A stretch of DNA of 64,000 bases, taken from positions 372,001 to 436,000 of the forward strand of contig BQMF02000145.1 in NCBI GenBank assembly GCA_027922465.2, written 5' to 3'. The stretch is from Turritopsis dohrnii. Lineage: Eukaryota; Cnidaria; Hydrozoa; Anthoathecata; Oceaniidae. Under the pieces are notes generated by a model, which worked only from the letters and a program-made list of their open reading frames with translations, was not told the DNA's origin and did no database searches. The translations under genes were made by a program, and so were the position numbers. Below are positions 1-11,204 of the stretch, one piece after another (the first letter of the stretch is position 1; each line of letters starts with the position of its first letter).

Positions 1-398
1 GTATATGCTGATTATACATACAAAAGTCGTGATTTAATGGTGGTTATACCAAGAAAGAAGTACTCAAATATATGAATATATAAATTGTTGTGTTGTACAT
101 TTTCAATTAGATCATGTAAAAAATGGGTTTTCTTCATCAAAGAAAAAATTTGCAGTGACTTGTAATTGTCTTTTAAGATTTTTGAAAGTCCCATAATGTG
201 AATAAATTTTGGTAAATAAGCTTTATTGCATATGTTTTAGTTCTTTCTTCTATTTCTATTTCATAGTCCTGCATGTATCCTTGAAATATAACTTATAACT
301 GTTACTTTTGCTTCTGTACACTGAGTATTGCATTGAATGTTATTTAGACCAACAAATGATTCAGTTTTCCCCATTATCGTTATAGAAATAATAGAAAA

Positions 399-876
399 CT
401 AGCCGCCAAGGCGGCATCGCTTGCCGCCCATGTCCACCTTCAGCCTGCGTTTGGTTCACAAAAAATAAAATTAGGGATTTGGCAATAATAAGTGTGCCCA
501 TGTTGTAGAGCTCGAAAAACTGGTCAAAAAAATGTATGGGATCGTTTTCCTACGATCAACCGTTTCGGAGATATCGTCGATCAAAATTTTGATGACGTCA
601 TAGACCCGTCCCCCAAAAAAATTAGATCCAAATTTTTCGTCACTCTATCGCCTGCATCGTGGACCCCAAAAAACGTCAGTTATCCCTATTGGTTACGGAG
701 ATAATTTTCCCTAAACGTCTCATTCGATTAGGGTCTCAATACAATGGTTTCACACTGACGTCGCACAAAATAAAATAAAATAATCACTCTCACAACTCAA
801 TCTACCATTTTGCGTGACTTACAAACAAACAAACGCACAAACAAACAAACAGAGAATCGGCTATTAATATATAGAC
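399..876 (-). mobile_element. Short non-autonomous Helitron, family B
   Basis: On the minus strand the element begins with TC at 876-875 (TCTATATATTAATAGCCGAT) and ends with CTAG at 402-399. Next to the CTAG is a GC hairpin, GCCGCC-AA-GGCGGC, at 402-415. The next host base is T, as expected for Helitron insertion between A and T. No protein domain is visible. A CAAA-rich simple repeat follows the 5' end. The interior recurs, degraded, at about 5850-6110 and 41385-41600, and the 3' end recurs near 29946, 31623 and 49402. Confidence 0.75.
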
Positions 877-1732
877 TAGCCGCCAAGGCGGCGTCGCTCG
901 CCGCCCATGTCCACCTGCTCTGTATCACTCTATCAATAAACGTCAAATTTCCTTATAAACGGCTCGTACAACTTGTGTTCAACCAGAAGCAGATTCGAAG
1001 TCACAACCTCTGGTAAAACCAATCTTTTATCAGTGTAACAATACACTCAAAACGTAGAGAGAGAAAACCTCAACTTTTTATTAGCTTTTGTTTTAAAAAA
1101 GTTACACGCTCCAACATGGGTGCTATCAAACGTAACGGGGAAATGGTTTCTCTTCTTAAAAAGATCACGCCGGAGGAGAGAAAAAAGGCACGTGCTAAAT
1201 GAATAAAGTGAATAATAAAAAAAAAACGTTCGATCTGAAGCGCATAACAATTAAAATAAGAAATTTAATTATTAAAAGAAAAGCAAAAAAATATTTCGTT
1301 TCATGATACTCTTTTTTTACCAATCGGTTTTTAAACATTTTGATTGCTCGAAAAAAAAGTTTACCCGTCTCAGACAGTCAAGGATACGTTAGGATACACT
1401 GGCAAACCAAACATGCTGCCACGTTCTGCCACTGCTGCTTTTTGTCCAAAATGTTTAATCAGTTAGTTTCTTTGTATTTAGTTGATGTATTGTTTTCAAA
1501 GCCAACGTAGTCAACGTAGTCCTTGGAATATAAAACTAACAATAACAATAAAAACAAAACGTTGGTCCTATTAGTTCATCAGCCAAATTGCAATGTATTT
1601 GCTTCGAACTCACGTCGCACACAAAAAAAGAAATAATTTCGCTCACAACTCAATCTACCATTTTGCGTGACTTACAAACAAACAAACAAACAAACAAACA
1701 GACAGACAGAGAATCGGCTATTAATATATAGA
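877..1732 (-). mobile_element. Short non-autonomous Helitron, family A
   Basis: On the minus strand it starts with TC at 1732-1731 after a host A, and ends in CTAG at 880-877, next to the GCCGCC/GGCGGC hairpin. It directly abuts the TC of the family B copy, so the two elements are in tandem. The first 30 bases match the 5' ends at 38449, 38934 and 876. The 3' half recurs at 30480-30961, 43869-44130, 52042-52289 and 62427-62492. No coding function is visible; short open frames inside are not conserved. Confidence 0.75.
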
Positions 1733-1785
1733 TATAATAGTTGTAGCTGAATACATTCAAAACCACATCAAAATTTGGCATCAAA

Positions 1786-3055
1786 ATGGAGAAAAATAAT
1801 AACGGAGAAGACAATGAAATAAAAAGGTATATATTTCTTTTCTTTAATTATCTTCAGTGAATGACGTTTTACAGGTGTGTACCTTACAGATAAATTGAGA
1901 AGTTATGCAATAACATACCTAAGAGTATTACGTGATTACCGTCAATGAGTTATATTAGCATAGCTATTTCAAATATGAACAAGATATATGAAATCACATT
2001 TACTTTTATTAACGAATTTAGACTTCAGGAAACATCGTCAGTCAAGAGAAAAGAAGAAGAAATTCATGAAGAGAGAACGGAGAATGCTGAATTTTCAGAA
2101 AGAACATCAAAAGCAGCAAGAGCATGATCAGCGATATCATCAGCTAAAATTTGAAAATGCTATACTTAAAAAGCACGTCAAAAAGGAATTTAAAGGTCAC
2201 CATCGTGATCCTACATTGGAGCAGTCTTCCAGGTATTACTTAAGAGATAACCAAAGAATAAATGAAAGAATCTCCAAGGAGCTCAACTACAAAATTGTAG
2301 AGTTTAGTGCTAGTGATGTTCAAATGTTTTCATGCATCAAATCTGGAGTTTATGGCAAAGTTCACAAAGGTAATATAATAAATATACGTCAAGTGGTTGC
2401 TGTTAAAGCAGTTCATGTAGGCAAAACCATTGATATAATGGCAGAGTGTAAGATAGGTATGGTTATGGCTGGGCATGTCAATTTCCTGTTTGTGTATGGA
2501 TGTTGTTACTCAATGAATTGCATTCTTCTTGAACTTGTGCGAGACTTTAATGGCTCTCTTTCTCCATCATTCAAAGAATTTTTTTCTGTTCACGGCGTTA
2601 ACACAAATATTCATTTGAGAAACTTGTGCATTGATTTCTGCAAAAGTATACACGCTCTGCACATCAAGGGCATTCTTCATAATGACCTTCATCCTGGCAA
2701 TCTTTTAATTGCAAATCACACCATGGTGAAGATCATTGATTTTGGAAAAGCTACGTTATTGTCGGATCCTTTGGTGTATAATATTCCGCAGAACTCTTAT
2801 ACACAAAACAAATACAATGAATTTCATCCATTTTTGGCATATGAATTGCGAAATGTACCTAATACATATCAGAGCATAGCTACCGACACATATTCTGTGG
2901 GATATAACATTGATTATGCTGCACGCAAACTATCTGATGTGAAACTAAGTACATTTGCCATGAAGATGATGTGTGTGAAACCACACAACAGACCTTCTCT
3001 TGGTGATTGCATTGTTGCAATACAAGGACTTAAGGTTAATGGACTCAGTGTGTAA
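1786..3055 (+). CDS. Protein kinase, two exons
   Basis: Exon 1 is 1786-1826 (ATG at 1786) and ends AG|GTATAT. Exon 2 is 2029-3055, after a 202-nt intron ending CTTCAG. The phase-2 junction makes AGG, giving 355 aa. The N-terminal ~70 residues are highly charged and helical, likely coiled coil. The kinase domain shows a glycine loop (SGVYGKVHKG), VAVK lysine, a following AE glutamate, catalytic loop HNDLHPGNL, DFG in IDFGKA, and DTYSVGY for the substrate-lobe helix. The usual HRD arginine is Asn and the APE motif reads AYE. Ser/Thr versus Tyr specificity is not clear; it looks like the tyrosine-kinase-like families expanded in basal animals. No frameshift or stop is present, so it may be functional. 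Confidence 0.8.
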
Positions 3056-3613
3056 GACAAAATGATTGTCTTTGATTATTGCTTTGAATTTATTTTTTGA
3101 TGTGAGAACAATTACAGACTTTTGTTTTGTGGTTTTTCCTGTCAGTAAACTTGTGTACTCATCTAACTTGCTGCTAAAAGTGGAAAAAGTTAGTGAGTGA
3201 GCTTTATGCTTCTAGTGTATGAGCTTAGCACACTCACTGCATGGGTTTATTTGGGTACTTGGTAGGGATGGTTGGGAATAATCTGCTCCATGATCTTCTG
3301 CTAAGAAAGTATTCTGATCACCTAAGGAAATTAATATTATTTCTGAGTAGAAATCTTTTATTTGAGTTTTTTTACTAAAACAGTATGTCCTGCTAAATAC
3401 CTGGCGGTTTTGATCTTTGAAGATGGGTTTCCATTCATTACGTAAAGTCACTTGTGCGATTTGTGGAACTTGGGTTTAAGTGCTGTCCCTGAATAATCCG
3501 ATTTTCATTAGCTCTCACAACTTATTATTAATATTGACATTTGAAATTGGTCTCTTTCTTGCAATACACCTTTCCCAAATTCACCTTTATTTGCTACATT
3601 TTAGTCGAGTGGT
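3056..3613. other. Intergenic stretch, nothing recognised
   Basis: This AT-rich stretch lies between the kinase stop codon and the 3' end of the minus-strand SWIM/YqaJ/PHD pseudogene. It presumably holds the 3' ends of both genes. I see no supported coding frame or repeat. Confidence 0.5.
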
Positions 3614-4173
3614 TCATACAGCCTCGTCTGTATGCTTATAATTACCGAAAGTTTTTCCACTGCGATTTTTACATGAAGGGCAAAACCATTTCCCTTTTGG
3701 GACACGACACAAATTAGCACACAAGTAGTGATACCATTCATTTAGACAGTTACTGTTATCATATCCAATCATATTACCAAAAGCTGGTTGTTTGCAGCTA
3801 CAATACATTTGTCGTTCGTTTTCAACTGCAGAGTCTCTTTTTCGAGTAATTATTTCTGGTAGTAGAGTTTCAAAAAGGAACTTCTTTGACTTCATGAGAA
3901 ATTCATCTATCGATTGCTGGTAGAACCATCTTTATGTGGAGAGTATATGAGTAAGTCAGCTGAGTTTATTTCTAACAGAAGCATTTGGACTTCTGTTTGA
4001 ATAAAATACATGTGATTCTTCTTAACTGTTCATTTTTTCCAATACAAAATCCTCATCTTCCTCCCAATTTACCAAACCCAGTAGATACTTATATGGGCAC
4101 TTGATCTCCAAAACTCTCTGTCCGTGGCAAGAGTAGCTAACAATTCCATCAGGTGATGCTCCAATGTAAGTGT

Positions 4174-4905
4174 TTTTTTTTTTGTTTTTTTTTTTTTTTT
4201 TTTCATAGGCTTTTCCGTACATAAATATACATTACCTAACATACAAAAGATTTGAAATTCGAAAATGTTTTAATTTCTCTTTATATATTCTTTACATATT
4301 CTGTACCATTCATTTAGGTTCTCTTTGGCCAGACTTTCGGCGTCTGACCATGAAAAGGTCATTCTCTTTAAGTCGTTTATGGTTTTTGACAACCAAGTTG
4401 TTTTGGGTTTGCCGGGTGGTCTTTGGTATGGTTGCAGCCCGTATCGTAACGCTTTTTTGGCTGGAATCTCCTCTGGTTGGATCGCCAGTTTCCCGAACCA
4501 TTTCAGACGGCGTAGAGTGATTTTACTTTTCCAACTTGTGGTTTTTGCTTTTTGATATAATTCATCATTGCTGATGGTTTTCGGCCATTTGATGTCGAAA
4601 ACGTACTTGCGGATGATTTTTCGTTGAAAAGCGTCTATTGAATCTTCTTGGGCTTTTGTCAGAGACCAAGTTTCGGAATTATACATGAAAATCGGTTCTA
4701 CATAGGTGTCGATTATTTTCATTTTTGTTGACGTGGTTAGACTTTTGTTTCTGAAGAAATGTTCTAGGTTATTAGCAGCATTGATTGCTAGTGACTTTCT
4801 TCTCTTGATTTCTTCTTCAGTGTCGAGGAGAGATCCTAACAGCTTGCATTTTTTCCACGCATCATTCTTTTTGTTGATGACGAACCGTTCGTGTAGACCG
4901 TCCGT
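4174..4905 (-). mobile_element. 5'-truncated LINE insertion with poly(A) and 8-bp TSD
   Basis: On the minus strand this is the C-terminal part of a non-LTR retrotransposon polymerase (frame down to 4270). It shows ETWSLTKAQEDSIDAFQRK, RLKWFGKLA and PGKPKTTW, typical of the region after the reverse transcriptase in RTE-like elements. It ends in a poly(A) run, seen as poly(T) at 4174-4203 on the plus strand. The 8-bp repeat GTAAGTGT is at 4166-4173 and 4906-4913, directly flanking the insert. The host reading frame (VYTY then IGASPDG) is interrupted at exactly this site. Confidence 0.8.
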
Positions 4906-5688
4906 GTAAGTGTAGACAGCATTAACATGGAATCCAGTTTCTTGAACAGTTGCATTCACATGTGGTGCACTAAGCAGGACTTAAAGCCTGACATTTTGTT
5001 ATTTTAACTAAATTATCAAACTGCTCCTGAGTGTATGTTGACTCATACTGGATATAACGTTTTTCAGAGAGTTTTGATAGCTCTTCTGTTTCTAAATTTA
5101 TTGCAGTTGGGTCAAACAAGCTTGTTAAAGTTTCCGGTATGCAATCGTCTTCTGTTTCATTTGCTGTATCAGTGGCACGTGGATCATCGTTTTCAGAGTA
5201 TATGGAGGCTTGGGTCAAATAATTGTTCACATCAACACTTGTGAAAAATATCACATTTGGTAAAATGTTGAAAAGAGACTTGATTTCCTCTCTATCTAAA
5301 CCATGAAGACCAGACAAAGGATCGCTATATGAATAATGTTTTATCAATGATGTTTTCTCGATCATTTGGTCTCTAGGTAGTTCCCCTTTCCTAACACATT
5401 TACAATTAATGTCATTTATTTGTGCAGGGTTTACATGTTTGCTTGATTTCTTCCATTCGCACAAAACACTCATAGGAGCAGATGCTTTGTTTAGCTGCAT
5501 CTGTACAGCAGTTTCCAGCTTAAACAATAAAGCAGCAACATGACTACATGCTGAACCCAAACCAGCCATACAAAAACAGTTGCCATTCCAAACCCAACCA
5601 TGATGCTTATTCAAACACACCCAAACTTGATACACGGTAGTATTATCTGATTGGTGTTGACTAGGTAATACCTAAGATTATTAGATTA

Positions 5689-6110
5689 CTAGTATTCCGT
5701 GTAAAACAATTTTACAGGTTTTAATGATGTCTCAAAGAATGGTAACAAAAATTAAATCACAGAATAACGAATGGAAAGTGCACAAAATTTCTCTAAAACC
5801 TAATTTTAAGAAAAAGAAACAGAAGGTGTACGTACCATAAAATTCGATTCATAAATTTAGGGAGATCGAATTTGGAAGTTCTAACTGTATTGCTGAACTC
5901 TAAAAAACATACTGAAACATGCACAGGATCGTTAAGCGACAACCGTTATCAAGATATCGTTGATCAAACATTTTAATGACATAAAAGCTCTGTTCGTCAC
6001 CCCTTCGTCAATGTCATTGACCATAAAAAATGTCAGTTATTAGAGGTTCTAGAGATATTTTCCAAATAACTTCGCATCTAATTGAAGAGGCAATGCAATG
6101 GTTCCCTTGA
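5689..6110 (-). mobile_element. Degenerate short Helitron in the SWIM gene intron
   Basis: CTAG at 5692-5689 is followed by an imperfect stem (CCGTGTAAAA/TTTTACAGG, 5697-5718). The same end occurs at 12066, where it closes the large Helitron. Bases about 5935-6110 align by eye with 545-760 of the family B element, including the ATCGT..GATATCGT..GATCAAA stretch. The 5' end is not clear. The element lies only 18 bp upstream of exon 2 of the host gene. Confidence 0.5.
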
Positions 6111-6545
6111 TTTAATGATCCACTTAAACAGACGCCATCTAGATCAAACATTTTTCCAGGTATGCAATCAACACTGAAGTGCAGAACAGAAAGGTCAAAA
6201 CCCAACAAAAATATAAATACGCGCTGTGCAGAAAATACAATACAGAAAAATACACTTCTAATTAAAAATCTCTAGGTATTCCTGCTAAAGCATATTCAGT
6301 TCATCACTGGAGTTATGAACAGAAAAACTTTTTAATCAGAAGATCTGAAACACATCAAATATTCATAATACATCTTTCACGATACAATATATACAGTAGT
6401 AAAAATAAATTGTGCATACAGGTAAACAACAAAAGATGTTCATGGAATCCAAACCCCAATGTAAATAAATATTGGAAAAGTAATGACGCAGAAACCCCAT
6501 TAGTACTGTAAGAAAAAACAAAACAAACAAACAAAAAAATTCTAA

Positions 6546-6685
6546 AGGGTACTTACCCTAAAAACATTAATATATCTCAATACACTTTTGTTGTTGTCTA
6601 TTGTTTCTTGATCTCGCGAACAATCAAAACATTGGAAATGATCAAAATGCAATGTAAAGGTATCTTTAGAGGTATCTACAGTGAT
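6546..6685 (-). other. Unassigned candidate exon inside the SWIM gene intron
   Basis: On the minus strand a reading frame of about 46 codons runs from a possible acceptor (TTCATCAG) to a good donor (AG|GGTAAGTA). It contains HFDHFQCFDCSRDQETI. A second open stretch, after TTTTTCTTACAG near 6510, would join in frame. I do not recognise the sequence. It could be part of an alternative exon, another gene, or chance. Confidence 0.25.
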
Positions 6686-7336
6686 TGTCTCGTTTAACCT
6701 GATGAACGTTCATGAACGCAAAAGTTTATATTTGCTAATGGAGACACATTTGATAAACACTAAAGGACATTGTCAGAAGTATCAAGTAACTTCTTTTTCT
6801 TGTGTCCACTCTCCAAGAAGACTCTTAGCTCTCATTAACGTACTGTGTATTTTATTTACCCTTTTGTCAATTGCCCAAGCCGTTCTAACTTAATTATGAT
6901 ATAAGTTTTACTTATATTTCAGTATTGTTTACCTCTGATTTAATGAAGCAAAAATTGCTGTCTTTGATGTAATGAAGACACTCATGAACATGCCCATCCA
7001 CAAAATATTGATAAGCATCCAGTGATTTGTAGGCTTTTATCGATTCTTTTGTGTATGGACTGGGAGTATCAATCAAGTATTCAGTAACATCCCTCGATGA
7101 AATGTCTGGAAGTTTTTGAATATCCATCTGTTAGACGTAACTTTTTAAAATAATTCGATTTATCTTCATCACTGAGTCTTCCGAAGTCATGTTTACAGCT
7201 TTAAGGCTGACCTCTACTTCCGCGATTTTGCCCGTACACGGCCAGTTTTGCGCATGCTCAGTAACAACTATTGTTCAACTGTGTTAGCTGATGGCCAGAC
7301 TTTGTAAGCTTGGAAGTAGGATTCGATTCTACTTTT

Positions 7337-8552
7337 TCAAGCGGTTGCGCGGCCATCAAATTCATCTGGAAATTTGTAATGTGGAAGACTTTGATTCGTT
7401 TTACCCCCGTAAATGAGCTGGACAGGAAGGAAATTGCCAGAAAGCGTTATAGAAAATGTTCCTGTGATAGATCTTTTTTCAGCAGAGCTGGCGATTGTTA
7501 CATTCATGCTGTTCTTTTTGGCAAGTGTATCATTTCCACACTGAACAAGCTTTAAAGGTGCTTGATCAAAGTTAATTACTAAAGATGGTGGGATATTGTA
7601 TTTCACGACCTTGAAGTGATTTCGTATAAAAACATGTATTCAATTTCTTTTCTTGCGGCTTCAGGAATGTCTACCTTGCTGGATGTTTTCCTTCGTTTGA
7701 CAAACTTCATGCGGCAGAACAAACTTTGTGCCGAAGACAAAGAATCAATGTCAATATTTCCAACGATGCCAGGGTATTTTCGCATCAACGCCTTGGCTGC
7801 AGCATTGGCTATCGACCACGTTATAACAGCGCCTCGGTTACTCATTGAGCGGATGTATGTTTGAATCATTGAATCAAAATGCCCCAGCATCAAAGGTCTT
7901 CCTACATTTGTCTTTGGAATGGACTTTGTTGCATCGAAACCTGTCTTCCCTTGCATAGATAAAAGCTGATAATACTTTTTTTTTAAATTGCGAACCGAAC
8001 TTTCTTTGATGTCTGGAAAATCTTTTTGGAAAAAACGGACAGCGTTGGCGTTTCCATTTTCCGCCGCATATTGTCCAATGTCGTAGCGATTTTTGTTTGA
8101 ATATTGAGTATATTTTTGGCTTCTACGATTGGTGGCATTCTCCTCATTTTGAAGTAGTGCGAAATCCATTGCGCCTAATGTCGTGTCATTAGCCAACTTG
8201 CTGGTGCTGTTACCTAAAACAAGAAACACAATGTTAAAAAGACTGTACATGTCTTTTTATGTAAGCAATTCAATTTTTGATTCAGCCTCTCGGAAATATT
8301 GAAATTTCATTTAAGGTACAGTAGAATCATGTTCAACCCACACATGTTTTTTCCTGAGACTTTAGAGCTTTAGCGTGCCAAGAGAAAATGTTTACATCTG
8401 GATTCCAGGTTATAGCAACCCGGCTGCTTATAAGAAAAAAAAAACATAATTCCAATAATGCTTATAATTTTACCTTGGTTTTCCGGCGGTAAATCTTTCG
8501 ACTTTTCGGTAACAACTGCAATTTTTTTAACGACTTCTCTCAAAAATGACAT
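7337..8552 (-). pseudogene. Pogo/Tigger-like DDE transposase, copy 1
   Basis: Exon 1 starts at ATG 8552 (MSFLREVVKK) and ends at 8474 (CAAG|GTAAAA). Exon 2 starts at 8213 after TTTTAG and joins in phase 1. It has an N-terminal helix-turn-helix-like region (NKNRYDIGQYAAENG) resembling YRSWTADEKLEIGKHA of the second copy at 59527. A frameshift near 7605 separates it from the catalytic segment VINFDQAPLK, which contains the first DDE aspartate. Reading continues to LPHYKFPDEFDG and stops at 7337, so the rest of the catalytic domain is missing. A divergent HIRAN gene starts 198 bp away. Confidence 0.65.
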
Positions 8553-8749
8553 GTTTGCTCGATAGGATGATTTCGCAACATTAACGCCAAACATACAAGA
8601 AAGCTCTCAAAGCGTTTGAAACTGTTTGAACAAATGCAACATTCGAATGAATTGACATTCAAATGAATTGGCGTGCATTTCCAACCTGATTTTTCCTTTT
8701 GTGAGTCCAGTAGCAGTAAAGATTCTTTTGAGAGAAAAAGAAGTTCAGA

Positions 8750-9411
8750 ATGCCACTCGTGAAAGAATTTGATTCTGCAATTCGTGGTTTTCACTTCTAC
8801 AAACGATACTGGAACCCAACACCTCAGGAAGAATTGTTTTGTCATCACGAAGAAGAGAATGCATTCGATGTTTTTGCCATTATTACAACCAACAAGGATG
8901 GCGTTATTAGAGGGCATCTACCTCGTGAAATATCGAGAGTTACAAAATTCTTGTTAGACAGAGGTGCAAGAATGACGGCAATTTTGACTTCGGTAAACTA
9001 CCGTAGGTCTCCTCTTGTTCAAGGTGGTCTGGAAATTCCCTGCCGTGTTAAAATCACAATGGCGAATACAAAAAGTGTAATCTGATCCTGGATAGTTATT
9101 TAGATCTGATCAGTACTTTGTATACTGAACTGAACCCTCCGCTGATTCTTGGCTCAATACTTGGCGACGATTTGGTTATGGCGGAATATCCAGAATCAGC
9201 GAAGAAGACGCAGAAGATTAAAATTAGCAAGCCAAAAGAAACTAGTAGGTCAATGGACACACGGAAATTTTTTCTGGCGCAAGGGTCAAATCCACCCGAA
9301 AATAAGAAATGGAAGGAAGATGTTGTTATCGTTATAGAAAAAACCAATATAATGTTTTTTAAAACAAAAATCAATGTAGTCACATGTCTTTGTAACACAT
9401 TTCTTGACTGA
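8750..9411 (+). pseudogene. HIRAN-domain gene linked to the transposase, copy 1
   Basis: The ATG at 8750 opens a ~110-codon frame with a HIRAN domain: GFHFYKRYWNP, ELFCHHEEENAFDVFAI, GVIRGHLPREISR, then the RRSPL..GGLEIPC segment. A one-base shift near 9066-9075 (in ACAAAAAG) moves the frame to NLILDSYLDLISTL and a lysine-rich tail ending at 9411. HIRAN is the DNA-end-binding domain of HLTF/Rad5-type proteins; here it stands alone without a helicase. The same domain and the same divergent position occur in the transposon at 58702. Apart from the frameshift the gene is complete. Confidence 0.65.
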
Positions 9412-9479
9412 GAACGGAAAAACTTGGAAATTTACGCCCCCATCCCTGGTTGCTAGTTTTTGAAAAAATTATGAAAACG

Positions 9480-9600
9480 ATAAAAAATGAAAGAAAAACA
9501 TACTGGATAAATTTTAGCGACATTTATTTTAGCAAAAATTGGGAAAACTCGCTAAAACGCTAAAATTAGTCTCGCTAAAATTTCTACGATTAAAGTATGT
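9480..9600. repeat. Clustered short repeats, likely transposon subterminal region
   Basis: The units GCTAAAA/TTTTAGC recur at least five times in both orientations. They lie just beyond the HIRAN gene, where the right end of the copy 1 transposon should be. A matching left end near 7200-7330 is not visible, so the element boundary is unproven. Confidence 0.4.
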
Positions 9601-10313
9601 TATTTGAATGTTACTTAAAAGTTAGCTACTGTTAGTAAAGTTAGTTAGAAATGTTTATTAAGATGTACTTTAAAATGAAAATGTCGATGGACAGCTTCTT
9701 TTTTAGTAATAGTTCAATATCAACATATTATTGTACAATACATGTAAAAATACCACCTACTATAAATAATATGTGTGTATAGTTTTTCCGTTTTCAGTTC
9801 CGCATCAGAGTTTGACATTACTTCAGCTAGGAACAATAGTATACTCTCAAACAAAAAATAAAGAGATGTTAAAAGTTATAAAAAATAACTGAAAACAAAA
9901 ACATAATCAAGACGAAAAAATCTCCCATAAACGAAAATCAAAAAATCAAAAACAAATAGCGAATAGGGCGAATAACCAACTGTTCTATAAAAATAAGAAA
10001 ATAGGTTGTAAACAGCAAGTTTTTAAATTGAATCTTTGTAGGCATTACTTTTTAATCTTCCATTTTTCATTTTCGAGTTCAGTAAAACTAAACTAAAGCT
10101 AAAAATAGAACATTAATTAGTAAATAAATTCCTCTTACATTAGCAATAGAACTGAAGTAATAAATCTAACAAATACCTAAAGGACAGAAATCGCAAAATT
10201 CAATGTTTTTTGACCTTGCAACTGCAAACATTTCTATCCTTGAATGATAATCTAAATGACGAACAGAAGATTTGAAAGAATAGTGAAGAATGAAACAAAA
10301 ACAAAAAAAACAG
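9601..10313. other. AT-rich stretch without recognised gene
   Basis: I see no supported coding frame, RNA gene or terminal repeat. The only nearby feature is the 3' end of the HECT-type gene beginning at 10314 on the minus strand. Confidence 0.5.
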
Positions 10314-11022
10314 TTACATATGCCCAAAGTAATCATTTGTGAAGGCAAATTCAAACAAATTGAAAAGGGTTTTGTCTTCTGGAATGGGAATGTTTAAAGT
10401 TGCCCTAGGTAAGAATAGTTGGTTTATGCAACTTCTTGCAGTAAGTGTGAACCGACCATGACCCATGGCTTCAACAAAGACCAGTGACAGATGGAGCTGA
10501 TATCCTAATACTGTCTCTACAGCACCTTACGTCCATCTAAACAAACAAAATTAAAATAGTTTAAATAGTAAAAAGAACATTATCAAAATTTATTCGTTCT
10601 TATTTTTGTCATAAAACACAAATACATACCTATACCAAAAAAGAATGTAAAATTACTTCCAGCCTCTTGAAAATATTTAATAAATTTTCCATATACTGTC
10701 CTTTGCCACAGCCTTTCATTTGTACCCCCTTCAGAGAAATCTGCTTTCAGTAAAGTGACAAGTCTTTTTTTTGGTAACCAGGTTTTGCTCATTAGGGTGA
10801 AGCAAATGGAGAAATATGAGAATTTCCCTTGCAACCTAGTTACAAACAAGGGTTTTATATAACAATGGAAGGGACACCAACATTTAAATTTAAATTATTT
10901 TTATTTCTATAATACCTGGTATACACCATTTTGACCAGGCCCTGTTGCAATCCTTGAATACATGGATCATCAATTTCATTTGCAAAAATCTTACATAGGA
11001 TTTCCTTTAAACCATAGGTGTA
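10314..11022 (-). CDS. 3' exons of a HECT-type (G2E3-like) gene
   Basis: Three exons splice in frame. Exon a, open from 11022, ends at 10916 (ACCAG|GTATTA). Exon b is 10835-10657 (TAACTAG acceptor, GGAA|GTAATT donor). Exon c is 10525-10314, ending ATG-TAA. Exon b contains LLKADFSEGGTNERLWQR. Exon c contains GRFTLTARSCINQLFLPRA and ends EFAFTNDYFGHM. The LPRA..C-like and terminal FG pattern is that of HECT C-terminal lobes in G2E3-like proteins, where the active cysteine sits in the ARSC region. The 5' exons are not resolved; a zinc-finger-like segment at 11640-11825 could belong to it. The acceptor of exon c (GTAAG|G) is the weakest link. Confidence 0.5.
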
Positions 11023-11204
11023 TCAACAAAGAAATTTGTACAATATATTTCGGACATATGTGTCCATCATAAGGTATCTAAAAACATACAAAAAACAGTA
11101 AAACTGTTTGTTAAACGATAAAAACAATAAAAACATCTATAGACAACTCATCATACATTCTACTATACACTCTTTTTAGAAATAAAAATATTAAATTTTG
11201 ATAG

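Larger units (their letters stand above)
3614..7127 (-). pseudogene. SWIM zinc finger / YqaJ nuclease / PHD finger gene, broken
   Basis: Exon 1 (7127-6933, ATG at 7127) ends GAG|GTAAAC. Exon 2 starts at 5671 after ATCTTAG and joins in phase 0. The SWIM motif FCMAGLGSACSHVAALLF is near 5575-5520. A YqaJ-type nuclease motif (YIGASPDGIV, then LEIKCPYK) is at 4175-4075. The C-terminal PHD finger (CSC...WYHYLC...WFCPSC) is at 3805-3640. A LINE lies inside the YqaJ part, the segment after KCQALSP is missing, and frameshifts occur near 4025 and 3915. The intron (5672-6932) holds Helitron-derived sequence. Proteins of this architecture are multicopy in many invertebrates; the function is unknown to me. 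This copy cannot make a full product. Confidence 0.7.

Noticed and set aside
1047..1250. A small protein encoded in the short Helitron family A
   Set aside because: The other copies (30480-30961, 52042-52289, 43869-44130) break this frame, so it is not maintained.
1655..1715. CAAA-type repeats as a CRISPR-like array
   Set aside because: They are simple repeats without spacers, located at the 5' end of the Helitrons and repeated at 830, 38410 and 38885.
6200..6225. TACGCGCTGTGCAG as a Helitron 1-type 5' end
   Set aside because: It matches part of that end, but the TC start is absent and the orientation is opposite to the neighbouring CTAG at 5689.
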